The notes: generated by a model not told the origin, from the letters alone. DNA of 64,000 nucleotides from Rickettsiella endosymbiont of Xylota segnis (GCF_964019545.1 NZ_OZ026451.1:1702257-1766256), one strand, 5' to 3'; shown: positions 1 through 9,360, counted from the stretch's first letter. Numbers and translations are program-made.

Positions 1-1362
1 GAAGATTGGCGCTTAAGAAGTATTATTACTAAATATTCTGATCATATTACTTTGCCTATTAGTATGAAGAAGAACGTAATCTCAAACGAAACTTCTTCCG
101 ATATTGAAGAAAACAAGAGAATTGAAAAAGAAACTGAAACTACTTGGGAAACGGTTAATAATGCTACTGCGATATGGACGCTTTCTAAAGACCAAATTAA
201 TGTTGAAGAATATAAAAAATTTTATAATCACCTCACGCATGACCAAAATGACCCTTTTACTTGGATCCATAACAAAATAGAGGGGAAACAGGAATATACT
301 ACATTACTCTATATACCTTTACAGGCTGGTCCATTTGATTTTTGGAATCATGAAAAGCCTCGCGGCTTAAAACTCTATGTTAAACGCGTCTTTATTATGG
401 ATGACGCTGAACAATTCCTGCCTCGTTATCTACGATTCGTAAAAGGGATTATAGACAGCAATGATCTTCCATTAAATATTTCTCGAGAAGTTTTACAAAA
501 TAATAAGCAGATTGATAATATACGCTCGGCTATTACCAAACGAATTCTTGAAACCTTAATCTATCTTTCTAAAGAAAAAACTGAAAAATATTTACAATTT
601 TGGAAAGAATTTGGCAATATTTTAAAAGAAGGTTTAGCAGAAGATTTTGTAAATCGGGATTCATTATCTAAACTTTTAAGATTTAGTTCGACTTATTTAA
701 ATAATAACGCACAAACGGTTAGTTTAGAAGATTATGTATCACGTATGAAGCCTCAGCAAGATAAGATTTACTATATCACCGCAGAAAATTTTGCCGCAGC
801 AAACAATAGTCCTAATTTAGAAATTTTTCGCGATAAAGGCATAGAAGTATTACTATTGCATGATCGTATCGATGAATGGTTGGTTGCGCACTTAACTGAG
901 TTTGATGGAAAAAATTTACAATCTGTTGCTAAAGATTCTGATATCTCAGGGATAGCTGAAGAAAAAAACAAAGAATTGTTACAACAAAATGAAAATGAAT
1001 TTAGACCTTTATTAAAGCAAATTCAAGAGATACTTAAAGATAAAGTAAAAGAAGTTCGTATTTCGGTGCGCTTAACCAGTTCCCCTGCCTGTGTTGTCAC
1101 TGAACAAAACGCATTGAGCAGTCAAATGCAGCGTATTTTACAAGCCACGGGCCAAACTGTTCCTACTAGTAAACCAATATTAGAATTAAATACTCAGCAT
1201 AAATTAATTCAAGATTTAAAATACATACAAGATGACTCTCTGTTGGCTGAATGGTCACATTTATTTTTAGAACAATCGCTACTGGCTGAAGGCGGACAAC
1301 TTGAAGACCCTGCTGGATTTGTGAAAAGATTAACTAATTTATTATTAATTAATAAAAATTAA
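1..1362 (+). CDS. htpG: Molecular chaperone HtpG (Hsp90 family), 3' part only
   Basis: Cytosolic ATP-dependent Hsp90-type chaperone. The reading frame is already open at base 1, so the gene starts left of the window; about 453 codons are visible. The first residues read as the family segment near the end of the N-terminal ATPase domain (SIITKYSDHI). The middle domain follows and contains the LNISREVLQ loop, about residue 160 of the visible part, whose Arg contacts ATP in Hsp90 proteins. The rest is the C-terminal dimerisation domain. HtpG of E. coli is 624 residues, so roughly the first 180 are missing here. A strong hairpin terminator follows directly. Identification is secure; the truncation is only the window edge. 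Confidence 0.97.
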   Translation, partial: EDWRLRSIITKYSDHITLPISMKKNVISNETSSDIEENKRIEKETETTWETVNNATAIWTLSKDQINVEEYKKFYNHLTHDQNDPFTWIHNKIEGKQEYTTLLYIPLQAGPFDFWNHEKPRGLKLYVKRVFIMDDAEQFLPRYLRFVKGIIDSNDLPLNISREVLQNNKQIDNIRSAITKRILETLIYLSKEKTEKYLQFWKEFGNILKEGLAEDFVNRDSLSKLLRFSSTYLNNNAQTVSLEDYVSRMKPQQDKIYYITAENFAAANNSPNLEIFRDKGIEVLLLHDRIDEWLVAHLTEFDGKNLQSVAKDSDISGIAEEKNKELLQQNENEFRPLLKQIQEILKDKVKEVRISVRLTSSPACVVTEQNALSSQMQRILQATGQTVPTSKPILELNTQHKLIQDLKYIQDDSLLAEWSHLFLEQSLLAEGGQLEDPAGFVKRLTNLLLINKN

Positions 1363-1376
1363 TTTGGAAATGCTTA

Positions 1377-1402
1377 AAGTCTCTCTTTTATGAGAGACTT
1401 TT
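1377..1402 (+). terminator. Rho-independent terminator of htpG
   Basis: A perfect 9-bp inverted repeat, AAGTCTCTC at 1377-1385 and GAGAGACTT at 1392-1400, with a 6-base loop and a short T tract. It lies 15 bases after the htpG stop codon. Confidence 0.8.
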
Positions 1403-1507
1403 CATAACAATGTATTGAAGTAACCCAAACCGTAGACACTGTATTCTAAACTATCGTAGAATATAGGTGTCTGTTCGCAAATAAAAATAACAACATTTAG
1501 GTTTTTT

Positions 1508-1753
1508 ATGACTTCTATCGTCTTGTCTAAGAATTTTTTCTTTATTACTGGACTATCACTTATTCTCGCTGCCTACATTTTTCAACAAGCTAATTGGATG
1601 AAAATAAAAGGCTTTCTTTATAATTTTATTAATCTGATCGGAGCTGGATTGCTTGTTTATGTTACTTTTCAACCTATGCAGATAGATTTTTTCATTTTTA
1701 CAACTCTATGGGCTTTCATAAGCTTGATAAGAGTGTATAAAAGCTTTCGATAA
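1508..1753 (+). CDS. Small integral membrane protein of the CBU_0592 type
   Basis: An 81-residue protein with three hydrophobic segments, roughly residues 10-28, 37-54 and 59-76, so probably three membrane helices and little else. The arrangement around residues 37-47 (NFINLIGAGLL) and 68-78 (WAFISLIRVYK) matches the small membrane proteins named after Coxiella CBU_0592, found in Legionellales and some other bacteria. Their function is unknown. It starts with ATG and converges with the manD-like gene, whose stop lies six bases away. It sits alone between the htpG terminator and the sugar cluster. The family assignment is from memory of the pattern. Confidence 0.7.
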   Translation: MTSIVLSKNFFFITGLSLILAAYIFQQANWMKIKGFLYNFINLIGAGLLVYVTFQPMQIDFFIFTTLWAFISLIRVYKSFR

Positions 1754-1759
1754 AAATTT

Positions 1760-2965
1760 TTACCAGTTAAATAAAGTACCATCTAGTTTTCTATTAATGG
1801 GAAGATAAGCGCGTTCGTAAGGATATTTTTCTGCCAACTTCTCATTAAAATCTATGCCTAAACCGGGCTGATCGCTAGGATATAAATAACCTTTATCAAA
1901 ACTATAGTGATGTGGAAATACGTCGTTAGTTTTCTCGGTATGATGCATGTATTCCTGTATACCAAAATTATTGATGGAAATATCGAAATGTAAAGCAGCC
2001 GCCATAGTGATAGGAGATACATCTGTAGGACCATGACATCCTGTTTTTACATGAAAAATTTCAGCCATTGCTGCAATTTTTTTCAAATGTGAAATTCCAC
2101 CACCATGCACTACAGACATACGAATATAATCAATCAGCTGCTCAGTTAATAAAATATGCGTATCCCATATCGTGTTAAAAACCTCGCCTACTGCCAGGGG
2201 AGTTGTTGTATGTTGACGTATAATTCGAAAACTTTCTTGTAATTCTGCTGGCACTGTATCTTCTAACCAAAACAAATGGTAAGGCTCTAATTCTTTGCCT
2301 AAACGAGCCGCTTCTATGGGCGTTAAACGATGATGAGCATCATGAAGAAAATGAGGATCGTCCCCATAAGTTTTACGTAATTCTTTAAATAATTTAGGAA
2401 TGTAATTAAGATATTTTTCAGTAGACCACACACATTCTTGTGGTAAGCCTTTAGTAGCAGGTTCGTAATACATTTTATCTTTAGAAACACCATAACTATT
2501 CGGTAAGCCAGGAACACCAGTCTGAGCACGTACGGCTAAATAACCCATATCGATATATTTTTCAACTTGTTTGATGGTATCCGCAATATCAATTCCATTG
2601 GCATGGCCATATACCATCACTCCTTGACGGCTCTTTCCACCTAATAAATTATAAACTGGTGTATTTAATACTTTTCCTTTAATATCCCATAAAGCCATAT
2701 CAATTGCTGCAATCGCGGCCATTGTGACAGGTCCGCGACGCCAATAAGCACCGCGGTAAAAGAATTGCCAAATATCTTCAATTTGAGCGGGATCGCGGTC
2801 AATTAAACAAGGAATAAGATCTTCTAAATAAGCTTTAACCGCTAATTCTCGCCCATTTAAAGTTGCATCACCGAGGCCATATACACCCTCATCGGTAATT
2901 ATTTTTAGTGTCACAAAATTACGATCCGGGCAGGTAACAAACACTTTAGCATCTTGAATCTTCAT
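1760..2965 (-). CDS. manD: D-mannonate dehydratase, ManD/RspA subgroup of the enolase superfamily
   Basis: Predicted to dehydrate D-mannonate (possibly also D-gluconate) to 2-keto-3-deoxygluconate (KDG), using Mg2+. It has 401 residues, the usual ManD length, and aligns end to end from [10 protein letters not shown] to DGTLFNW. The metal ligands Asp209, Glu235 and Glu261 are present, as are the catalytic residues Arg146, Tyr158, His211 and His311. ATG start with a GAGG ribosome site 7 bases upstream. It is the last gene of a six-gene minus-strand run whose other members make its substrate (SDR, lactonase) and use its product (KDG kinase, with divergent KDPG aldolase). ManD proteins range from highly active to nearly inactive enzymes, but the catabolic neighbours favour a real role here. 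Confidence 0.9.
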   Translation of the reverse strand: MKIQDAKVFVTCPDRNFVTLKIITDEGVYGLGDATLNGRELAVKAYLEDLIPCLIDRDPAQIEDIWQFFYRGAYWRRGPVTMAAIAAIDMALWDIKGKVLNTPVYNLLGGKSRQGVMVYGHANGIDIADTIKQVEKYIDMGYLAVRAQTGVPGLPNSYGVSKDKMYYEPATKGLPQECVWSTEKYLNYIPKLFKELRKTYGDDPHFLHDAHHRLTPIEAARLGKELEPYHLFWLEDTVPAELQESFRIIRQHTTTPLAVGEVFNTIWDTHILLTEQLIDYIRMSVVHGGGISHLKKIAAMAEIFHVKTGCHGPTDVSPITMAAALHFDISINNFGIQEYMHHTEKTNDVFPHHYSFDKGYLYPSDQPGLGIDFNEKLAEKYPYERAYLPINRKLDGTLFNW

Positions 2966-3034
2966 AAATAACCTCGACGAAATCTAGCTTTATATAATCT
3001 TCATATGTAAGTCTCAGTAATTCAAATTTTGAAA

Positions 3035-3820
3035 CTATTGAATAACCAAATCATTCAAGCGGTTACGTCCAATGATTGGATATTGTTCAACTTCATACAC
3101 AGCACCGCTAACCGGCGCTGACTGATCCGCAATCCAAAATACGACGTGTGATGCTACATTATCAGGTGATAATAAACGTCCACTGGGGGCATACTTTTTG
3201 GGGATCCTTTCCTGCCAATTTTCTGGTAAACCCTCAGCCATTTTTAAACAAATTTCATTGTCAGTCGGTGTCCATCCCACATTCAGTTGATTAACTCGAA
3301 TAAGTTCTGGACCTAAACTATCAGCTAAGTTGCGCGTCATCGTCATGAGTGCACCTTTTGAAGCAGAATAAATCAAAAGATCAGGCTGTCCAGTATAAGC
3401 ATTCATAGAGCCTATGTTTACAATTGTTCCACCGGTTTTCTGTTTGCGGAAAACTTCTACGGCGGCTTTACACAAGAGTAAGGGGGCATAGAAATTAACT
3501 CGCATAATCTTTTCACAAAGCTCGAGATTAGCAGAGTCAATATTATTTCGTGGATAAATACCCGCATTATTTACTAAACCGTCTAATCGGCCAAATTTTT
3601 TTACTGTTTCTGTTATTAAATAAGTATAGGAATTTTCGTCCATTAAATCAGCCAATAGATAACTACTTGAGTCACCCAGTTCCTGAACTAATTTTTTAGC
3701 GCACTCTTCTTTACGACCATGGATCATGACTTTAGCCCCCTCAGCAATACAACGCCGAGCGCTTGTAGCCCCAATGCCATTAGTGGATCCAGTAATCAAA
3801 ATAACCTTATTTTTTAACAT
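3035..3820 (-). CDS. SDR-family NAD(P)-dependent sugar dehydrogenase
   Basis: Classical short-chain dehydrogenase of 261 residues. The nucleotide-binding motif TGSTNGIG is at residues 10-17, NNAG at 84-87, and the catalytic Ser138, Tyr151 and Lys155 (YSASK) are all present. Substrate cannot be read from the sequence. Flanked by a lactonase, an aldose epimerase and ManD, the likely reaction is oxidation of an aldohexose such as mannose or glucose to its lactone. Oxidation of another polyol or reduction of fructuronate are alternatives. I start at ATG 3820 because an AGAG site precedes it and the domain begins there; an upstream in-frame start at 3865 would overlap the transporter gene and add 15 non-family residues. 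Confidence 0.8.
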   Translation of the reverse strand: MLKNKVILITGSTNGIGATSARRCIAEGAKVMIHGRKEECAKKLVQELGDSSSYLLADLMDENSYTYLITETVKKFGRLDGLVNNAGIYPRNNIDSANLELCEKIMRVNFYAPLLLCKAAVEVFRKQKTGGTIVNIGSMNAYTGQPDLLIYSASKGALMTMTRNLADSLGPELIRVNQLNVGWTPTDNEICLKMAEGLPENWQERIPKKYAPSGRLLSPDNVASHVVFWIADQSAPVSGAVYEVEQYPIIGRNRLNDLVIQ

Positions 3821-3842
3821 ATTTATATTCTCTAACGACACT

Positions 3843-5273
3843 TTATTTTGTAAGAAAAAAAGCAAAAGGTCTTTTTAAGGTAGTAAATAGTGAAGAGATG
3901 CTTAATGCAACACCTAATTCACGACTTGGCCGACCTAAACGTAAATTATTTTCAATTTGTTCTAGAGAGCAATTTTTGGTTTCTGGAACAATAAAGTAAA
4001 TAAAAATCCAACCTAACACGCATAGAAATGCATATAACCAAAATGTATAACTTGTACCTATAAACTGAATTAAGGTCAAAAATGTCATTGACACCAGCAT
4101 ATTAAAACCCCAACTTGCCGAAATAGCTAAACTGGCACCTACCCCTCGAATATTTAATGGAAAAATTTCTGAAATAATGAGCCACATTATTGGACCTAAG
4201 CTCATTGCAAAACTGGCAATATAAATCACCATACTCACTACGGCCACCCAACGTAATGATGCCAATTCAGGAAAGTAAAAAGCTGTTCCCAAAATAAGTA
4301 AACTAATAAACATACCCAAAAGGCCATACAGTAATAAAGGACGGCGGCCCCAACGATCAATGAGAGGTAAGGCAATAATAGTAAATAATACATTTATTAT
4401 TCCGATACCTAAGGTTGCTAAAATAGCATTGCTGGCATATTTAAAACCGGCCATTTGTAAAATGGTTGGTGCATAATAAATAATGGCATTGATTCCCGTG
4501 ACTTGCTGAAAAAAACTTAAACCTAAACTAATAAAAAGAATAGGGCGTAACCATTTCGCTAATAAAAGACGATGTGTTCCCTTTTCAACTTCTACAGTTT
4601 GCCGAATTTCATCAAACTCATTATTGATATTTTCCCCATGACGTAAACGCTGTAAAATTGCACGGGCTTTTTGATCCCACCCTTTCAAAATCATCCATCG
4701 AGGACTTTCTGGCAAATAAATAGTTCCTAATAATAAAATAATAGCTGGAACAACACCTAAGCCTAACATCCAGGGCCATTGTCCAGTGACAGAAAAGTAA
4801 TAATTAATTAAATAAGAGAAAACGATTCCTATGGTAATCGCTAATTGATTCAAGGAAACCAACATACCCCGTATTCGTTTTGGAGCAATCTCTGCAAGAT
4901 AAAGGGGTGCGGTAAATGAACCTATACCTACAGCCATGCCCAATATAATTCGACCTATCACTAAGGTAACTAAATTGAGTGAAAATGCAGTAACTAAAGA
5001 ACCTACAATAAACGTGAGGGCGGTAAAAACCAGTACTTTACGTCGGCCAAATAAATCACTCATTCGACCGCTTACACCTGAACCGAGTAAAGCACCGAAT
5101 AAAACAGCGCTGACAACCACTTCAATTTGAAAATTAGTTAATAAAAAGTCTTTTTTAATGAATAAAATAGCGCCGGAAATAATTCCCGTATCATAACCAA
5201 ATAACAACCCTGCTAAAGCCGCAAATCCCGAAATGGTATAAATTAACCAATTTGGGTTTGATACTTTTATCAT
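3843..5273 (-). CDS. MFS sugar:H+ symporter, sugar porter family
   Basis: Inner-membrane hexose or pentose importer of the XylE/GalP/AraE type, 476 residues with 12 hydrophobic segments. Sugar-porter signatures are all visible: GLLFGYDTG in helix 1, GRRKVL after helix 2, PESPRW at the end of the first half, QQVTGINAIIYYAP in helix 7, RWGRRPLLLYG in the second half and PETKNCSLEQIE at the end of the core. It is transcribed between the lactonase and the dehydrogenase genes. Import of an unphosphorylated sugar fits the rest of the cluster, which oxidises sugar before phosphorylation. The 145-base gap upstream is the longest in the run and could hold a secondary promoter. Confidence 0.9.
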   Translation of the reverse strand: MIKVSNPNWLIYTISGFAALAGLLFGYDTGIISGAILFIKKDFLLTNFQIEVVVSAVLFGALLGSGVSGRMSDLFGRRKVLVFTALTFIVGSLVTAFSLNLVTLVIGRIILGMAVGIGSFTAPLYLAEIAPKRIRGMLVSLNQLAITIGIVFSYLINYYFSVTGQWPWMLGLGVVPAIILLLGTIYLPESPRWMILKGWDQKARAILQRLRHGENINNEFDEIRQTVEVEKGTHRLLLAKWLRPILFISLGLSFFQQVTGINAIIYYAPTILQMAGFKYASNAILATLGIGIINVLFTIIALPLIDRWGRRPLLLYGLLGMFISLLILGTAFYFPELASLRWVAVVSMVIYIASFAMSLGPIMWLIISEIFPLNIRGVGASLAISASWGFNMLVSMTFLTLIQFIGTSYTFWLYAFLCVLGWIFIYFIVPETKNCSLEQIENNLRLGRPSRELGVALSISSLFTTLKRPFAFFLTK

Positions 5274-5418
5274 AAAAAATAATCTCTTTATGGCATTTAT
5301 TCATCAATACTTTACCCCTGTCACAACTAAAAGCAAGTCAAACGCTTAAAAAATGTAGTTTAATTGGTCAATTGTCAGTACTTTTATTACAGATGATTTC
5401 GAAGTTTGAACTCATGCT

Positions 5419-6282
5419 TTAGCCTAAATAACTAGGCTCAGGCAATCCTTTAATATTTGTTTCTACAGCGAAAAGCATCCCTGATTGCGGAGCGTCAGTT
5501 AGCTGGGCTGCGGTTAAGCCTATAGAAGCAGACGTAATATATAAAGTTGTTAAATCTGGCCCACCAAAACAACAACTTGTTGGTCTAGGTATTGGCATAG
5601 GGATAACACTATCGATCTCGCCGGTAGGAGTATAACGGGTAATTTGCCAACCATCCCAATGACAACTCCAAAGATAACCTTGGCTATCGACAGTAAGTCC
5701 ATCGGGAAATCCTTCTTCTTTGGGAACTTGCGCAAATACACGCATTTCACCCAAACTTCCATCCTTGGGATCAAATTCATATTGATAAATTTGTCGGGCA
5801 GGCGAATCACAGATATACATTAGATTATTATCTAAATTCCAAGCAATCCCATTACTCACTGTAAACCCATTTAGCATCTGAGTTACATCTCCATGATTCA
5901 AACAATACAAAGCAGCAATCGGTTGTTGTTCAACGATATCTTTAGTGCCAGCCCAAAATCTTCCTTGTCTATCACATTTGCCATCGTTAAACATGACATT
6001 TTTTATTCCTTGTAATGGGAAAGCGATGTTCTGTGTCGTACCAGTCATTGTATCAATAGTCACAAAACGGTCGCTTAAAGCGGCTATTAAACCTCCTTTA
6101 GAGCGCCATGCGATTGAGCCAATTTCAGTAGGCATAACAAATTTATTTATACTTTTATCTTGATTTAAACGGTATAAGGTCGCGGCTATGATATCGACCC
6201 AATACAAACATTTTTCTATGGGATGCCAAAGTGGCCCTTCACCTAATACCATAATCTGTTGACATGCTACATTAACCTTCAT
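5419..6282 (-). CDS. SMP-30/gluconolactonase-like sugar lactone lactonase
   Basis: A 287-residue six-bladed beta-propeller hydrolase predicted to open sugar lactones to aldonic acids. The divalent-metal ligands of the SMP-30/regucalcin family are in place: Glu15 (GEGPLWHP), Asn144 (VSNGIAWN) and Asp194 (FPDGLTVD), and the substrate-contact segment MFNDGKCD is at 97-104. No signal peptide, so cytoplasmic. It begins almost at the stop of the epimerase gene (6 bases between), implying co-transcription. It should act on the lactone made by the SDR, giving the aldonate that ManD dehydrates. The exact sugar is not readable. Confidence 0.88.
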   Translation of the reverse strand: MKVNVACQQIMVLGEGPLWHPIEKCLYWVDIIAATLYRLNQDKSINKFVMPTEIGSIAWRSKGGLIAALSDRFVTIDTMTGTTQNIAFPLQGIKNVMFNDGKCDRQGRFWAGTKDIVEQQPIAALYCLNHGDVTQMLNGFTVSNGIAWNLDNNLMYICDSPARQIYQYEFDPKDGSLGEMRVFAQVPKEEGFPDGLTVDSQGYLWSCHWDGWQITRYTPTGEIDSVIPMPIPRPTSCCFGGPDLTTLYITSASIGLTAAQLTDAPQSGMLFAVETNIKGLPEPSYLG

Positions 6283-6288
6283 AAATTC

Positions 6289-7341
6289 TTACCAAGTTAA
6301 TCGATAGATGGTTTCATGTTGATATTTCTCGCCTGGCAATAAAAAAGGCGAGGGAAACTTTGCGTATTTGACAGCACCAGGAAGATTTTGTGTTTCCATG
6401 CAAAAAGCTCCATAGCGTTGAGTGTGCAAACTTGAGCTAATAGGATAATCTTTCAAGCTATTGCTGGTATAAAATTGCAAACCTGGTTGTGTGGTAAACA
6501 CTTCAAGTATACGCCCACTCATTGGTTCTTTAATTTTTGCAACATATTGGGATTGATGCTCCATTACAGAAGATAATATATAACAAAGATCGTAACCGCC
6601 AATAGCAATTTCTTTAATTCGCTCACCGATTTGATGAGGCTCACGAAAATCGAATGGAGTACCTTTAACTTCTGCTATTTTACCAGTAGGAAGTAAATCG
6701 TTATCCGTAACGACATAAAAATCAGAAAAAATTTGCAATCTATGACCCAATACGCTCCCATTTCCTGCACCCGCTAAATTCCAGTAGGCATGGTTAGTCA
6801 AATCAACCGGTGTGGCTTGATCGGTTTCGGCTTGAAAACTAATTTTTAATTCGTTGTTTAGCGTTAGAGTATAAGTCACTTTAATGTCGAGATTTCCAGG
6901 ATATCCTTGATCACCATCAGGACTTAAATAAAAAAAACTGACACTTGTTTTGTCTTCTAAATTTACAACCTTGGCTCGCCACACCTTTTTATCCAAGCCC
7001 TCTTCTCCTCCATGCAAATGATGCGCAAAATTTTTATTTTTACTTAAAAAATAATCTTTTTTTAGATAATTAAAATGTGCATTAGCAATACGATTGGCGA
7101 CACGACCTATTGTCGCTCCAAAATAAAATTCATGGTTTAAATAATCATCGAGATGATCAAATCCTAAAGTTAATTCCTGCCTCTTACCTTTTGAGTTCGG
7201 AACTTTTACTGAAGTTAAAGTAGCTCCATAATTTATAACACTGATACACATTCCATTTGAATTAGATAATGTATATTGCGTTATCAGTTGGCCATCAGGT
7301 AACTTACCAAAAATAGTCAATTCACAAACAATTTCTGGCAT
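6289..7341 (-). CDS. galM: Aldose 1-epimerase (mutarotase)
   Basis: A 350-residue GalM-type mutarotase interconverting alpha and beta anomers of free aldoses. The His-containing HLHGG segment is at residues 108-112, the second catalytic His184 lies in LTNHAYWN, and the catalytic base Glu316 lies in FCMETQN; the N- and C-terminal family segments are both present. It sits between KDG kinase and the lactonase. No galT or galK genes are nearby, so the role here is probably to supply the anomer used by the sugar dehydrogenase rather than the Leloir pathway. That role is inferred from context. Confidence 0.93.
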   Translation of the reverse strand: MPEIVCELTIFGKLPDGQLITQYTLSNSNGMCISVINYGATLTSVKVPNSKGKRQELTLGFDHLDDYLNHEFYFGATIGRVANRIANAHFNYLKKDYFLSKNKNFAHHLHGGEEGLDKKVWRAKVVNLEDKTSVSFFYLSPDGDQGYPGNLDIKVTYTLTLNNELKISFQAETDQATPVDLTNHAYWNLAGAGNGSVLGHRLQIFSDFYVVTDNDLLPTGKIAEVKGTPFDFREPHQIGERIKEIAIGGYDLCYILSSVMEHQSQYVAKIKEPMSGRILEVFTTQPGLQFYTSNSLKDYPISSSLHTQRYGAFCMETQNLPGAVKYAKFPSPFLLPGEKYQHETIYRLTW

Positions 7342-7356
7342 ATTAATTTCTTATCC

Positions 7357-8292
7357 TCAAAATAATTTAGGCATTATTGTTCGGGGAATAATAGCGCCTG
7401 GTTGAGTTATAACTTTTGCAGCAAGCTCATGACCATATAGGCATGATTTGACCGGATCAAAGCCTAATAGGCGCGCTGCTAAATAAGCACTATTAAACGA
7501 ATCCCCAGCCGCCGTGGTATCAATTATTTTATCCACTAAACAGCTTGAAACTCTCTGTTGATGATTAGCGGTAGCAACTAAAGCAGGCTCGGCTCCACAT
7601 TTAACGACTATTTCGGACACTCCATTTTTGAGCAATCGCTGCACACAAGCCTCTGGAGTAGCATCACCAAATACTAATTGATCATCAATAAAAGTCGGTA
7701 AAGCAATATTTACATATTTTAAAAAAGCTTGAATCACTTTTTTTGCAGACTCGGAACTAGGCCATAGTGAGAGTCGATAATTCGTATCAAAAATAATTTG
7801 TGCACCTGCTTTTTTAGCTTTTTGTAAAATATCTGCTAAATATTCTCGACTCGCTGCATCGAGTATCGCTAAAGTAATTCCTGAAAAATAGAGGTAATCC
7901 ATACCTGCTAATTGCTGGTATAAATTTGCTCGGTTATCGCCTTTAAATAATTCTCGCGCTGCCGAATCCGATCGATAAAAATAGAAGGTTCTTTCGCCTT
8001 TATTATCGGTACGAATTAAATACAGTCCAGGTAGTTTATTCTCTATGCGACGAATTAAATCAGTTTTAACACCCTCAGTTTGCCAATCCAATAACATCTG
8101 ATCACTATAGACATCCTGTCCTAAGGCGGTGACATAATGAATATCCAAAATTTGGTTTTGCAACAATCGGCGCAAATAAATCGCAAAATTTAAGGTATCT
8201 CCCGCATATGCAAGTGATAATGAAGTGGGGGTTTGCTGTGATAATTCCAGCATTGCTTCACCAATCACACCAATTTGCTTAATTTTAGTCAT
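7357..8292 (-). CDS. kdgK: 2-keto-3-deoxygluconate (KDG) kinase, PfkB family
   Basis: Ribokinase-fold kinase of 311 residues, predicted to phosphorylate KDG to KDPG. The N-terminal IGVIGEAMLEL segment and the C-terminal PfkB signature DTTAAGDSFNSAY are clear; the catalytic Asp is about residue 264. The FYFYRSDSAAREL stretch around residues 105-120 is typical of KDG kinases. I use ATG at 8292; a TTG two codons upstream (8298) is also in frame. It is the first gene of the minus-strand sugar run and lies back to back with eda, the gene for the next enzyme. Confidence 0.9.
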   Translation of the reverse strand: MTKIKQIGVIGEAMLELSQQTPTSLSLAYAGDTLNFAIYLRRLLQNQILDIHYVTALGQDVYSDQMLLDWQTEGVKTDLIRRIENKLPGLYLIRTDNKGERTFYFYRSDSAARELFKGDNRANLYQQLAGMDYLYFSGITLAILDAASREYLADILQKAKKAGAQIIFDTNYRLSLWPSSESAKKVIQAFLKYVNIALPTFIDDQLVFGDATPEACVQRLLKNGVSEIVVKCGAEPALVATANHQQRVSSCLVDKIIDTTAAGDSFNSAYLAARLLGFDPVKSCLYGHELAAKVITQPGAIIPRTIMPKLF

Positions 8293-8341
8293 AAACAACT
8301 TTAGTTAGATTGTGTCTTAGAGGACTTACCTTTGCTAACAT

Positions 8342-8370
8342 TTGTCTGGCAAAAAAGAGTAGAGTATTAT
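8342..8370 (+). promoter_or_regulatory. Candidate promoter of eda in the divergent kdgK/eda region
   Basis: TTGTCT at 8342-8347, a 17-base spacer and TATTAT at 8365-8370, ending 24 bases before the eda ATG. A second TATAAT-like box at 8375-8380 lacks a matching -35. The roughly 100-base divergent region presumably also carries the promoter and operator of the opposite sugar genes, but I see no clear operator palindrome. Confidence 0.4.
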
Positions 8371-8394
8371 GAATTATAATTTTATAGGACATCG

Positions 8395-9030
8395 ATGCTT
8401 ACTTTAATTGATATTCTAAGCCAAAATCGTATCATACCGATTATTGTAATCGATAAAGTAGAACATGCAATTCCTTTAGCTGAAATACTGCTAAAATCTG
8501 GATTTAAGGTTTTAGAAATTACCTTACGCACGGCTTGCGCTTTAGCCGCTATCGAGAAAATAAATACTACCTTTCCAGAAGCTTTAGTCGGGGCAGGCAC
8601 TATTGTCGATGCTAAGCAATTCTCACAGATAAAATCTGTAGGTGCAAAATTTGCGATTAGTCCTGGTTTAAATAAAACTTTAGTGCTAGAAGCTGAAAAG
8701 CATAATATTCCCTATATGCCAGGTATTGCTACCGTTAGTGAAGCACTATTAGCTCATCAGCTCAGGCTAAAATTTCTTAAATTTTTCCCTGCTGAAAGCC
8801 TAGGTGGCATCAAAACACTGAGAGCCATTGCAGAAATTCTACCTTTACGTTTCTGCCCAACCGGCGGCATACATGCTGATAATCTTCTTAACTATCTGAA
8901 CTTGGCTTATGTTTCTTGTGTAGGTGGAACTTGGATAGCTCCCCGAAAGCTTATTGCAAAAGGATCATTCGATGAAATAGCTAAGTTAGCTCATCAAACT
9001 CAATCAGCTTTAAAAACAATTTCTATTTAA
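8395..9030 (+). CDS. eda: KDPG (2-keto-3-deoxy-6-phosphogluconate) aldolase
   Basis: Class I aldolase of 211 residues that cleaves KDPG to pyruvate and glyceraldehyde 3-phosphate. The catalytic Glu41 is in LEITLRT and the Schiff-base Lys129 in LKFFPAE. The phosphate-binding segments VGAGTIV and CPTGGI are present. ATG start; the ribosome site (TAGGAC) is weak. It is divergent from kdgK with 102 bases between the two start codons, so both halves of the KDG-to-triose step can share regulation. No edd (6-phosphogluconate dehydratase) is adjacent, which points to the KDG branch as the source of KDPG. Confidence 0.95.
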   Translation: MLTLIDILSQNRIIPIIVIDKVEHAIPLAEILLKSGFKVLEITLRTACALAAIEKINTTFPEALVGAGTIVDAKQFSQIKSVGAKFAISPGLNKTLVLEAEKHNIPYMPGIATVSEALLAHQLRLKFLKFFPAESLGGIKTLRAIAEILPLRFCPTGGIHADNLLNYLNLAYVSCVGGTWIAPRKLIAKGSFDEIAKLAHQTQSALKTISI

Positions 9031-9115
9031 TTAAAAATAAAAAATTAATAACTATTGATTAATCATTAAGGTCTACTAAACTTTTCTTAGATTTTCTTAT
9101 AGATTGCTAGTTAAC

Positions 9116-9298
9116 ATGGATATTCGACAATTTAGAGTAGTAAAAACCTATCACTCAAAACTTATTTGCTATTTGGCTTATTTTTTTCTGTCTTTTTTTC
9201 CAACTTGCACTATTGCTGAGGTAATTAGTGTATTTTCTCCTGGTCAAGTCGAACGACAATTACGAAATACAGTCAATATTCAGCCGCCACGAGCTTAA
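9116..9298 (+). pseudogene. Short exported peptide, possible N-terminal remnant of a TpsB (ShlB/FhaC-type) secretion protein
   Basis: A 60-residue frame beginning at ATG 9116 (an in-frame TTG at 9104 is less likely). It has a basic start, a hydrophobic core (LICYLAYFFLSFF) and a plausible signal cleavage after TIA. The mature part VFSPGQVERQLRNT and then PPRA resembles the segment that follows the signal peptide in two-partner-secretion transporters of the ShlB/FhaC type. Those are over 500 residues long; here the frame ends at once and no continuation is visible in other frames. Either a deletion remnant or an unrelated small secreted peptide. The resemblance is short, so confidence is limited. 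Confidence 0.4.
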
Positions 9299-9360
9299 TG
9301 TTGAGCATCTTAAATTATTTTTCTACACACAAAACTCGTGACAAAGAATTTTTTTTATTC

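Noticed and set aside
2323..2529. Open frame within manD on the same strand
   Set aside because: A shadow of the strongly conserved manD frame; its translation resembles no protein.
3821..3865. Longer start for the SDR dehydrogenase
   Set aside because: It overlaps the transporter gene and precedes the conserved nucleotide-binding start of the family.
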